Positions 26,827 through 35,043 of a DNA stretch of 64,000 bases are shown in pieces. Under the pieces are notes generated by a model that saw only the letters and a program-made list of their open reading frames with translations, was not told the origin of the DNA and did no database searches. Location: the NCBI RefSeq assembly GCF_018863235.1, contig NZ_JAHKRS010000011.1, positions 62,001 through 126,000 of the forward strand. Direction: 5' to 3'. The position numbers and the translations under genes were made by a program. How positions within the stretch are numbered: the stretch's first letter is position 1; each line of letters begins with the position of its first letter. The stretch is from Pseudomaricurvus albidus (GTDB lineage Bacteria > Pseudomonadota > Gammaproteobacteria > Pseudomonadales > Cellvibrionaceae).

Positions 26827-28104
26827 ATGACTTCTGATCAGACAACGGAATTGCCGAGTCAGCCGGGCTCCACTGAATCCTCCTCACAACACTGGCGATT
26901 TATAGGTCCCGGGCTAGTGGCCGCGGCTACAGGTGTCGGAGCTGGTGACCTGGTTGCGACACTGGTGGCGGGCAGCCTGTACGGTTATCAACTTATATGG
27001 GCTGCTGTGTTGGGCTGCCTGCTAAAAATTATATTAGTAGAAGGTGTAGGACGCTGGACCCTGGCGAGTGGTCAGACGATATTCCACGGTTGGCGCTCAC
27101 TGGGACGTTGGGCTACGGTGTATTTTGGTATCTACATTGTACTCTGGGGCTTTGTGTATGGTGCCACAGCCATGAGCTCTACCGCGCTGCCACTTGCCGC
27201 CCTGTTTCCTCAGATTGATCTCAAAGTCTTTGCGATAGTTTCCGGTTTGCTGGGTTTAACCCTTGTCTGGTTGGGATCTTACGCTTTTTTCGAACGCATC
27301 ATTGCAGTATTGGTCGGCATCATGTTTGTGGCCGTGGTTGGTTCTGCCGTGATGACCCTGCCGAACATTTCAGGTATTGCCAGTGGATTGATACCCAGAT
27401 TGCCGGAAGGTTCTGTGTTTTATGTGTTGGGTCTTGCGGGAGGGGTGGGTGGCAGTATTACTCTTGCAGCTTACGGTTACTGGATTCGGGAAAAAGGCTG
27501 GCGACAACCCGGATGGATGCGGGTGATGCGCCTTGATAACACCTTTGCCTATCTTATGACCGGTATCTTTGTGATTTCCATGTTGATTGTCGGCGCTGAG
27601 TTACTGCACTCTGCGAATATTGCACTATCCAGCGGATCCCGTGGTTTATTGGATTTATCAACCGTCCTGGAAGAACGCTATGGTTACTGGTGGTCTGTCA
27701 TTTTTCTGGTCGGTTTCTGGGCATCATCTTTTTCTTCACTACTAGGAGTCTGGCATGGTGTGAGTTTGATGTTTGCCGACTTTGTTGCCCATTTACTGGC
27801 TTCTGACAATGATTCAGGAGAGCTTGTGTCTGATCATGTTCATGCTCGTTGGTACATGTTGTGGCTGACTTTTCCCTCGATGGCACTACTGTTTATCGAC
27901 AGGCCTTTTATGCTGATCGTAGGCTACGGGGTATTAGGTGCTTTGTTCATGCCATTTCTGGCAATGACTTTATTGTTGCTGCTGAACAGCCGCCAGATGC
28001 CTGCTGATTGGCGTAACGGTTGGATCAGTAATGGTTTACTGGCCATCACCTGCCTGATCTTTGCCGCATTGGGTACTCAGCAATTGTTTAAAGTCTTATG
28101 GTGA
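26827..28104 (+). CDS. Nramp-superfamily transporter lacking the DPGN motif
   Basis: A 425-residue, roughly 11-helix membrane protein of the Nramp (SLC11) superfamily. The opening GPGLVAAATGVGAGDLVATL corresponds to the first helix, but the metal-binding DPGN of true Mn/Fe transporters is replaced by GAGD. The helix 6 MPH motif is also missing (the region reads TLAAYGYWIREKGWR). It belongs to a well-populated divergent subgroup whose substrate is unknown. It lies 70 bases after the DUF1302 gene on the same strand and could be read through from the MarR-controlled unit. Confidence 0.8.
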   Translation: MTSDQTTELPSQPGSTESSSQHWRFIGPGLVAAATGVGAGDLVATLVAGSLYGYQLIWAAVLGCLLKIILVEGVGRWTLASGQTIFHGWRSLGRWATVYFGIYIVLWGFVYGATAMSSTALPLAALFPQIDLKVFAIVSGLLGLTLVWLGSYAFFERIIAVLVGIMFVAVVGSAVMTLPNISGIASGLIPRLPEGSVFYVLGLAGGVGGSITLAAYGYWIREKGWRQPGWMRVMRLDNTFAYLMTGIFVISMLIVGAELLHSANIALSSGSRGLLDLSTVLEERYGYWWSVIFLVGFWASSFSSLLGVWHGVSLMFADFVAHLLASDNDSGELVSDHVHARWYMLWLTFPSMALLFIDRPFMLIVGYGVLGALFMPFLAMTLLLLLNSRQMPADWRNGWISNGLLAITCLIFAALGTQQLFKVLW

Positions 28105-28314
28105 TCCCATGGCCTGTTAGCCTTGGGATTGTCGTTTTCTAAAGACTGCGGCCAAGCACGCTTTGAACCGTACAGCCGGCGAAGTGCTCGAAACCACCGA
28201 TTGGTCCAGATATACAATCGACCCGAGTACGAAGGTCTCAGGGCACACGTTTGAACTTGATGACCTGTTCTAGATTTCGGTCTTTGAAATAGTGAAGGTT
28301 GCACTCTGGAGAGA

Positions 28315-28875
28315 TCAAAGATCTACAGCCCAATCGGGTAAAGGCGTCTGATGTAATGTCTTGATTCCGCGTTTAATTGTAAGGACCGGCAGAAATGGCC
28401 GATCGAGTCTTGAATTATCCAAGACCCTCACCTGATCGCAGAGTGGTATCGTCACCTTCACATTTTCGAGCATTCTGGGAATTCGGGACAAAACCTTATC
28501 ATCCGGGACATGGTGGCCACCTGCTTCAACCCTTTGCGCCACCCTGGCTTGATTCAAGCCCGGATTCTGCACATGAATAAGCACTAAAATAATTTCATAA
28601 CCCAAGGCTTTGGCGTGTGCGACAAAATCAATTTTTGACGGATGAGAAAACACGGTTTCAAAACAAAAGCTGTTGCCTTCATTCAGTTGTTCATAGCGCA
28701 ATTGCTCAGCCAGCCGGGCCGCTTGATAGCTGTTGGCTTCCGGATTGTCGGGATACAATTCTTTGGCGATCAGGTCGGCATTAATAAATGGCATACCCAA
28801 CGGTTTGAGTGCCTGCTGGTAAAACGTGCTTTTCCCTGCGCCATTACCGCCCACGAGCATCCATAATTGCTTCAT
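28315..28875 (-). CDS. Zeta-type toxin/P-loop kinase
   Basis: A 186-residue P-loop protein of the zeta toxin family. Walker A is GGNGAGKSTF (about residues 9-18), followed by the substrate-binding INADLIAKEL and FETVFSHPSK segments and the lid arginines in RVAQRVEAGGHHV. Zeta enzymes phosphorylate UDP-N-acetylglucosamine and block cell-wall synthesis. The start overlaps the stop of the upstream ParD-like antitoxin gene by four bases (ATGA), as expected for a toxin-antitoxin pair. Toxic activity is inferred from family and context. Confidence 0.82.
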   Translation of the reverse strand: MKQLWMLVGGNGAGKSTFYQQALKPLGMPFINADLIAKELYPDNPEANSYQAARLAEQLRYEQLNEGNSFCFETVFSHPSKIDFVAHAKALGYEIILVLIHVQNPGLNQARVAQRVEAGGHHVPDDKVLSRIPRMLENVKVTIPLCDQVRVLDNSRLDRPFLPVLTIKRGIKTLHQTPLPDWAVDL

Positions 28876-29303
28876 GAATCAGCAGAAACTTTTCCAGACT
28901 GCTCTACAGGCTCAAAGCATCCATTCTGAAATTGGCCAACCAATATCGTTCCATCAGGATGAACTTGCTCCAGCAGCCCTGGATGGGTAGATGAGGCCTG
29001 GTATTGGATGGCGTTAGATGCGATAGCTGCCTGTAATGAGCCGGATTCACGAGCGCCATCAAGTGCTGCGAATACCGCATCAGGGTCAACACTGATTGGT
29101 ACAACCCTTTCCAGCGATATTTTGACCAATCCCGCGTTAATTTCCAATAAAGTCTCTGGATCAATAACTTTTGAGACTTTTCGGCCAATATCAGCCCAAT
29201 ATTCCACCTGTTCCGACGCGCTACGGTGGAGAGCTTTACCGGCAACCTTGGCGGCGTCCATTAGCGAACTTTCAAGCCTGATGGGGGAAGCTGCTTTTGC
29301 CAT
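28872..29303 (-). CDS. ParD-like antitoxin
   Basis: A 143-residue protein with an N-terminal ParD-like/ribbon-helix-helix domain (ASPIRLESSLMDAAKVAGKA then HRSASEQVEYWADIGRKV). The rest is a longer region with a PGLLEQVHPDGTILVGQF segment. ParD-like genes of this kind regularly precede zeta-type toxin genes. It overlaps the toxin gene by four bases. A perfect 10-bp inverted repeat at 29342-29364, 38 bases upstream, is a likely autoregulatory operator. Confidence 0.82.
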   Translation of the reverse strand: MAKAASPIRLESSLMDAAKVAGKALHRSASEQVEYWADIGRKVSKVIDPETLLEINAGLVKISLERVVPISVDPDAVFAALDGARESGSLQAAIASNAIQYQASSTHPGLLEQVHPDGTILVGQFQNGCFEPVEQSGKVSADS

Positions 29304-29341
29304 ATTAATGTCTCGCTCGTTTGGTGATGTATATACAAACC

Positions 29342-29364
29342 GATTGTAGCATATTGCTACAATC
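29342..29364. promoter_or_regulatory. Perfect palindrome upstream of the toxin-antitoxin operon
   Basis: GATTGTAGCA-TAT-TGCTACAATC is a perfect 10-bp inverted repeat with a 3-bp centre, placed in the expected promoter of the ParD-like antitoxin. It is the probable binding site of the antitoxin or toxin-antitoxin complex. Confidence 0.72.
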
Positions 29365-29542
29365 CTTTCGCAAACATAATTAACCCATTTATTGGGGATT
29401 CATTTAACTTGTTTATTCTGAAAATGGTTAGTTACTTTACCTTCAGCTACGATGAGAGCCGACAGTGTCCACTGCACCTGACGGGCCAATGAGGACAACT
29501 ACAATTAAACTCCCCGCATTAACTCAAGAAAACATCCATTAA

Positions 29543-29640
29543 TTAACGGGTCTAGATATTTTAAATAATAAACCAACTGATGAACCTCTTAACTTTGAAA
29601 AAGTAGCCAACATATGTCAGTCTGTGCCTAGACCCGTTAA
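29543..29640. repeat. 13-bp inverted repeat before the Tus-like gene
   Basis: TTAACGGGTCTAG at 29543-29555 and its exact complement CTAGACCCGTTAA at 29628-29640 face each other across 72 bp, the right copy ending 13 bases before the start codon. They are candidates for binding sites of the downstream Tus-like protein (in E. coli a Ter site lies in front of tus and mediates autorepression) or of another regulator. I found no further full copies in the window. Confidence 0.6.
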
Positions 29641-29653
29641 CTTGGTTTTTTGA

Positions 29654-30532
29654 ATGATTACCCAATACGTTATTGAATGTGAAAAACACCTCGAACACTT
29701 ATTTCCTCTTGTAGACCGATTACGTCAACAAGTAGAAAAGTCCAAAGGCTATGTTTTCTACCAACAGGGAGATGAGGCCCCTCTTTCGGGTAACCTCGCA
29801 CGTGAAGCCATAAGTGGTCATCTGGGAGAAATGCGCTATCGCGGAATAGAAGACATTGGCCTGCAGCCTAAAGAACGTTTTATGACTCTGGCCATCAATC
29901 CGGATTCTCTTCCATTAATAGAATCCGTCAACGAAGCCAAGAAAGCCCTGCAACTATGGCATGAAGCTCTTGCCCGAACCCAGGCAAACAGCTATGCCGC
30001 TGCTCAACTAAACCGTGCAGTCTTAAAGAAAGCTCAAGAACCACTTCTGAATCTTCAAATGGCAGAGCGGGGAATCATCTGGCTGGATGGCTCCCCTACC
30101 CGTCTGAGTTGGCACTACAACACAACATCCAACAGCCGCAGAAAGACTCTCGGGGATGCTCTGCAAGCCTTAGAAAAACTCGCGGATAAACTCCCCCAAC
30201 ATCGAATGGGCGAAATAGAATCTACACGCAACACCCTGGCTTCATTGCCCCTGGATACACCCGTAGCGCACAGGCCCAGTAAACCCATCACCCATCTAAA
30301 ATGCCAATACCGATTTCTGGATGAAGATGGAGCATCCAAACGAGGAGTGTGTTACGCCAAGAATCCGATTTTCTATCCTGATACCGGCTCTGACAAGCCG
30401 CCGATAATTTCTTTGCCCGCCGAAATAGAGGGCAAAGAATTAAGAAAAGGCGTAGGCAGACCATCGCTGATTAGTGACAAACAGGTCAGTCGCCTTTTGC
30501 CGAATTGGTTTTGGTATAAGGAGAATGAGTAA
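29654..30532 (+). CDS. Tus-like DNA replication terminus site-binding protein
   Basis: A 292-residue protein that I assign to the Tus family. The match to E. coli Tus rests on spacing and sequence pattern through most of its length. The N-terminal NLAREAISGHLGEM helix fits the Tus region around its ...LNRIEVKQHLG. The central VNEAKKALQLWHEAL helix and the GSPTRLSWHYN strand fit Tus ...DPATLRFGWAN. They are followed by basic residues (SNSRRKT) and a helix ALQALEKLADKL. Tus binds Ter DNA and blocks replication forks from one side. Identity is low, so Ter specificity must differ. It lies in an accessory stretch beside a toxin-antitoxin pair, on a molecule with an iteron replicon 14 kb away. Confidence 0.72.
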   Translation: MITQYVIECEKHLEHLFPLVDRLRQQVEKSKGYVFYQQGDEAPLSGNLAREAISGHLGEMRYRGIEDIGLQPKERFMTLAINPDSLPLIESVNEAKKALQLWHEALARTQANSYAAAQLNRAVLKKAQEPLLNLQMAERGIIWLDGSPTRLSWHYNTTSNSRRKTLGDALQALEKLADKLPQHRMGEIESTRNTLASLPLDTPVAHRPSKPITHLKCQYRFLDEDGASKRGVCYAKNPIFYPDTGSDKPPIISLPAEIEGKELRKGVGRPSLISDKQVSRLLPNWFWYKENE

Positions 30533-30873
30533 GTCAGGGCTATTTCAATAAACACAAAATGTCAGTGTAGCAAAGACAAAAACCAGTACGTAAAACCAGC
30601 GGCGCTAGAAATGGATCCTACATAACAGATTTGCATCTCATGGGCTTTGTTTTCCCACACCACACATTCCCATAGCCGCAATTTCGTTTTAATAATAATA
30701 GCAAGTTCTGCTGACTCGGTTGTCTCTTGAAGCGCAGACAACATGCGAAGTTATCTTCAAGCTTTGCATTTTTAAATACGCTACGGTTTTCCAGACAACG
30801 TATACAGCACTCGATATTATCGGGTTAAAGGGAACAGATTATACCCATGCATCAAGTAGAGTTCGAATGGCTC
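30533..30873. other. Intergenic region, no gene seen
   Basis: This 340-bp AT-rich gap separates the Tus-like gene from the convergent hypothetical gene pair. No coding frame with family resemblance, no clear terminator and no repeat were recognised. Confidence 0.5.
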
Positions 30874-31959
30874 TCACAACAACCACTTTTTCTGATCACT
30901 GTTCCATTGAACACGCTGCCAATTTTGACTGTATACCTCTCCCAAACTGCTGTTCTCAGACGCAACCAGATTCGTATACTGACTTACCATCCTGGCGTAG
31001 TGGTTTTTTGAATACTCATAACTGTGAGTTTTAATGTAATCGATATCCGTACCCTGCAACCAAATTAACCATCGCAATGCTGGTCGATAACCGGTCGAGA
31101 TCAAATGCTCCATCAGTGTGACATTGTCATAACCCAACGTGACACCATGCTCCCATGCGGCAATCACAACTTCACGGGGAATCTTCTGAAGATCCAGGCC
31201 TTCTAAAGCCCTCCCACCATTCAGTCCGTTAGTGACCCATCGCTCCAAAGCTTGCCAATTATTGTGTTTTGCCAGACCAGCTCCCACCGTCCGGGCAGTT
31301 TTCGAATCCCCTGCGGATGACAGATTTGCATGTATAGCCAGTAGCTCGGGTAGGTTATCCACGTCATTATCCCGTTCGGCTATGGCGGAAAAATAACGTG
31401 GATTTAAAACCAGAGGATCCACCTTGTGATTCCAACCGGATGCACTAAGGCCCAATAGATTTATAATGGCTTGATCGTGAAATGACCCACAATATGTACA
31501 CCGACTGGCGGCAACCAGCTGAGGGTTAGCATCCCAGGCTCTGGCATACGCAGCGATCAATCCATCCTTAATTTGATTGTAAGCACCGCGTTGATCTTTC
31601 CAGCCTTCAGCAACACTCTGGACCAACATTAAGTATCGAACGATATCTCTATCATTGTGCAAAGGGATATTGATCTGCTGGATGGCCTGGGCAAAACTGG
31701 GGGCAGATGCCACCAAACGATTAACATCCTTATCGCCTAAATACATTAAGGTATCATTGTCTTGGCAGTGTAAACCGGGGATTCGTATATTGCCCCGGCA
31801 AATGGTTTCATGGCTTGACTGGTACCAGGTTTGAGCAAGTTTTAAATTGTCAGGATGACTGATCCAATCCTGAGAAATCAGAAACCCACAAACAAAGATC
31901 AATATTACCAGTAAAATATTTACTTTCTTGGGCTTGTCTTTGATGACATTAGTTTCCAT
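30874..31959 (-). CDS. Membrane-anchored protein of unknown function (CxxC, first of pair)
   Basis: I do not recognise this 361-residue protein. It starts with a short cytoplasmic stretch, then one membrane helix (VNILLVILIFVCGFLISQ), so most of it should lie in the periplasm. A CTYC motif and other Cys residues (TICRG, LHCQD) suggest disulfides or metal binding. A KDQRGAYNQIKDGL segment resembles KGKRGAWDYLSPIV in the upstream gene product, and both have a CxxC, so the two are probably distant paralogues. The ATG at 31959 follows a strong GGAGG site and overlaps the end of the upstream gene by 11 bases, so they are co-translated. Confidence 0.7.
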   Translation of the reverse strand: METNVIKDKPKKVNILLVILIFVCGFLISQDWISHPDNLKLAQTWYQSSHETICRGNIRIPGLHCQDNDTLMYLGDKDVNRLVASAPSFAQAIQQINIPLHNDRDIVRYLMLVQSVAEGWKDQRGAYNQIKDGLIAAYARAWDANPQLVAASRCTYCGSFHDQAIINLLGLSASGWNHKVDPLVLNPRYFSAIAERDNDVDNLPELLAIHANLSSAGDSKTARTVGAGLAKHNNWQALERWVTNGLNGGRALEGLDLQKIPREVVIAAWEHGVTLGYDNVTLMEHLISTGYRPALRWLIWLQGTDIDYIKTHSYEYSKNHYARMVSQYTNLVASENSSLGEVYSQNWQRVQWNSDQKKWLL

Positions 31960-32998
31960 GACCAACCTCCAAAATCTTTTCATCCTTGCGGCTCATAATG
32001 AAAGGATAATCCTCTGATATGATCAGAGATCTTGAAATATAAGCATTTTCAAGCGATTCACCTAACAAGCCCTCTGAATGCATCGCCAAATAACACGCAC
32101 TGCAATAAAAATTCGTAGGTTGCTTACTGTTGGTTTTCAGGTCATCCAAGAGAGGAGGAAGATAGCTTTTATCACCCAATGACAGTGCCGTTTCCATATA
32201 CGACGACATCGATCGAGATGGATAAGCCGTTTTCTTAATCAAGCTCACCAGTTCTTCACGGCTGAACCAGTCCAAACGAGTTAAAGAGGCAACTGACCGT
32301 GGGTCATAGGTCAGGCTTCCATTCAACAATGCATCTTTAATTTCATCCCTTTCCTGATTGGTCAGGCCTGGGTAAGCATAAGCCACAAGGTTTAGATTAA
32401 CTTTGGAATTTTGGCTGGTCAGCTTGATCAAAGCTTTTCCAACCTCTCTGCGGGCAACCTTATCACCGGTTGAAGAAGCCAAACTGATAACCGCTGAGGT
32501 TTGATTCATCAACCACGCCTCCGGATTCTCTACCTCAGCGTACCAGTTATTTAAATAACCATGTTTAAAGAGATGGGTAGTCAGGGATGAATCCAATGTG
32601 CCATCGGACATTTTTTGATAATAGATTTGTGGTTGATAATGCGCAGCATAAGCATGAATACTGACGATTGGGCTTAGATAATCCCAAGCACCGCGCTTAC
32701 CTTTCAGATCGATTGAGCCCAAAGACGCTAAAAATAATTCCCAAGTTTGAGCATCGTCTTGAGGCGTCGGAATATCCAGCCTGGCAATTCTGTTTAGATC
32801 CGGTAATTTCTTTGAAATTTCCTCATTAATTGCCTCTGCCTTCAAAGCAGGCTCGATGTTACTTTGCGGATCTTGAACTACAAGAGTTTGATGACTTGAG
32901 TCTGCCCCTGATATCTCGGTCCAGTACTGACTGATGCCCAAAATAGAGCCTACTATACAGCTGGCTGCTAGATACTGAAAAGATTTAGAAAACACCAC
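31949..32998 (-). CDS. Membrane-anchored protein of unknown function (CxxC, second of pair)
   Basis: I do not recognise this 349-residue protein. One N-terminal hydrophobic segment (YLAASCIVGSILGISQYW) acts as a signal or membrane anchor. The periplasmic part is mostly helical, with a KGKRGAWDYLSPIV segment and a YCSACYLAM CxxC motif shared in style with the downstream neighbour at 30874-31959. The helical repeats are suggestive of a scaffold, but no domain can be named. The pair lies in the AT-rich accessory stretch beside the toxin-antitoxin and Tus-like genes. Confidence 0.7.
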   Translation of the reverse strand: MVFSKSFQYLAASCIVGSILGISQYWTEISGADSSHQTLVVQDPQSNIEPALKAEAINEEISKKLPDLNRIARLDIPTPQDDAQTWELFLASLGSIDLKGKRGAWDYLSPIVSIHAYAAHYQPQIYYQKMSDGTLDSSLTTHLFKHGYLNNWYAEVENPEAWLMNQTSAVISLASSTGDKVARREVGKALIKLTSQNSKVNLNLVAYAYPGLTNQERDEIKDALLNGSLTYDPRSVASLTRLDWFSREELVSLIKKTAYPSRSMSSYMETALSLGDKSYLPPLLDDLKTNSKQPTNFYCSACYLAMHSEGLLGESLENAYISRSLIISEDYPFIMSRKDEKILEVGHGN

Positions 32999-33802
32999 CG
33001 CTCCTTAGTTGGTTTTAATAACACAATAAAATACCGCTCTTCCATATGATTTCCGAGATTAATCTATAGCCTCTCTTTATCGCCAAATGGGCCCATAGGT
33101 CATACTAAAGAAGATAGCCATCCGATTTGCAACAAGAATACCATGGGTTGCTACAATGACGTTTCCATAACCACATCAGGATACCGTTTATATCCTGCTA
33201 AAACGCAGTTTACTGACACTGGAGATTCCCTAACAGATATATAGGGTATCCTATTATGTATTAGGTGCTTGTGTGTTTTATATAGATGACCAAGGCCCAG
33301 AAAATATAATTTTTTTTAACTTAAAAGGTCGGTCTCTTACCTTCTTTATCAGTACTCTTATTCACTCTGATCGATTTCATGAAACATAGGTTTTTCTGTC
33401 CCCTTTCTTACAAAATTTTTAGCTGTTGTTTCTTTAAGAGCTTCAACTCATGGTATCCTGCAAGGTCTACATCTCTCTAATACCTCGATCACAGGCCGTT
33501 ATGATTGATGTCAGATGAAAATGCCGTAAACTTCTAGTCGAATAAAGAACGTGAGGCCATGGAAGGCCAGCAGTTTCTCAATACTCCTTCCGCTCGCGTC
33601 CAGGGCAATTCTATTTTATCTGTAATTTCAAATAAGCCTGACTCAAACTTTAGTTGCAGACAGAGAATTATTTCTCCAAAAAAATTGGATAAGCGGCTAA
33701 CGAGTCTTAACGAAAAAACCAGACTCTGCATCGTGCTCCAGTGCTTTGGGGGGGTGATATAAGAGTCGGTGTACAGGAATAACTACAAAAACAGGAGTTA
33801 AC
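32999..33802. other. Long AT-rich intergenic region
   Basis: An 800-bp region between a divergent pair (hypothetical gene at 32998 and beta-propeller gene at 33803). Two short overlapping frames on opposite strands at about 33534-33762 lack family resemblance and look spurious; that part is more GC-rich than its surroundings and might be a decayed repeat. No RNA gene was recognised. Confidence 0.5.
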
Positions 33803-34885
33803 ATGAATAAATCTTTATTGCTGATTGTATTACTATCTATATCGTTACCAGTTTTTTCCACAAGTTTGTTTCAGGAAGACAGTATTCTTATTTCAAGCAA
33901 CAATACACTGTACGAATATAATCAAAATGGTGAGAGAATAAATCAAATCCCAATTCCATTAAATGCTTCAAATGAAGTAGCTCGGGATATAACTGTCCTG
34001 GAAGATGGGAAACTGGCCGTTTTCAATGGCACCTTTTATCCTGAACTGTCAGTATTTAATGGGACACACTGGGAGAGCCTCAATGTTGATGGTTGGAGTA
34101 CCCCAAATAACGTGTCTTATGGCGGTATTACCAGTATCGGGCCAGTCGTTTTTGTTACTGATGGATATACAGCATCCGGTGGAGAAGCCAAAGGGCTGAT
34201 TGCCATAGATTTGGATGATGGGATCAGTGAACGCTTTATTAATGCCAGTGATTATATTGATATCACACTGGGTAGAGATAATTTGTTATATGCATTACGA
34301 AATACGTATGGTGACGTTGATGTTATTGATCCTGCTACGTTGGAAATTATCCGCAGTGTTGATCTAGGCCACACCTCTTCGTCTCGGGGTGTAACTGCTA
34401 ACGCTGAAGGTATGATTTTCATGGTTAGCTGGAATGGTTATATTGGGCATTATGACGCAAGCGGAGTTCTGCTGAATACGTTGCCGATTGGCGGTAACCT
34501 TCATGATATCGATATAGACTCGAACGGAAAAATCGCAGTGGGCAGTCGTTTTGGTCAGGTATATTTGACGGATGAGACACTGTCAACTTTTACGGAAATA
34601 CCCGTTACCGGCTCAAACACCTTTGTTTCTTTTGCCTCCACCAGTACCTCCCCGGAACCACCTGTTCTTACTGGCACACACAGTAAACAGGGTCGAGATG
34701 TTGTAACGATCTTAAGCTGGTCAACAGATGCACCTGGTGTTGATATCTATTTTAATGGCCAATTAATCGAGAGCATTTCAGGAGAGAACAGCGCGACCTA
34801 TTCTTACTTCAAAAAAGTGTCGCAAACCTTTGTCGTTTGTAATACTGGTACTACCGACTGTTCCAGTGAATACATAGCAAACTAG
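33803..34885 (+). CDS. Secreted beta-propeller-like protein of unknown function
   Basis: A 360-residue exported protein. A clear signal peptide (MNKSLLLIVLLSISLPVFS) is followed by about 260 residues of repeating beta-strand units with D-x-D-x-N/G turns (for example LEDGKLAVFNG, GRDNLLYALRN, DIDIDSNGKIAVGS), typical of a six- or seven-bladed propeller. A C-terminal Ig/fibronectin-like domain (about 280-360) ends with two Cys likely to form a disulfide (VVCNTGTTDC). It may bind a ligand at the cell surface. No close family was recognised. It stands alone, followed by a terminator. Confidence 0.7.
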   Translation: MNKSLLLIVLLSISLPVFSTSLFQEDSILISSNNTLYEYNQNGERINQIPIPLNASNEVARDITVLEDGKLAVFNGTFYPELSVFNGTHWESLNVDGWSTPNNVSYGGITSIGPVVFVTDGYTASGGEAKGLIAIDLDDGISERFINASDYIDITLGRDNLLYALRNTYGDVDVIDPATLEIIRSVDLGHTSSSRGVTANAEGMIFMVSWNGYIGHYDASGVLLNTLPIGGNLHDIDIDSNGKIAVGSRFGQVYLTDETLSTFTEIPVTGSNTFVSFASTSTSPEPPVLTGTHSKQGRDVVTILSWSTDAPGVDIYFNGQLIESISGENSATYSYFKKVSQTFVVCNTGTTDCSSEYIAN

Positions 34886-34970
34886 TTCAAAATTATTCAA
34901 TCAAAAAACTCTTTCGGTTTTCTTTACTCAGACATGCCGTACATAGGGCATATAAAAATAGAAAAGGAAG

Positions 34971-35014
34971 ATTCAAATCCGGGAGCAACCCTCTGCCCCG
35001 GATTGAATTTTTTT
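34971..35014 (+). terminator. Rho-independent terminator after the beta-propeller gene
   Basis: ATTCAAATCCGG pairs with CCGGATTGAAT with one bulged base, and a run of seven T follows on the plus strand. It also separates the convergent acuI-type gene. Confidence 0.8.
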
Positions 35015-35043
35015 CAAAAATCTCAATCAGAAAGAACTGAATT

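Noticed and set aside
29428-29445. TTAGTTAC in the region before the Tus-like gene, similar to part of the E. coli Ter core
   Set aside because: Only about seven bases match and the surrounding required positions differ, so it is no better than chance in AT-rich DNA.
30720-31034. A 104-codon plus-strand frame overlapping the hypothetical gene at 30874
   Set aside because: It is antisense to a longer gene with a strong ribosome-binding site and lacks family features.
33136-33160. TTGCTACAAT near 33148, equal to one arm of the toxin-antitoxin palindrome
   Set aside because: Only a half-site, not near a related promoter; probably coincidence.
33534-33762. Two short overlapping reading frames on opposite strands
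   Set aside because: Neither resembles a protein family; both have composition typical of chance frames.
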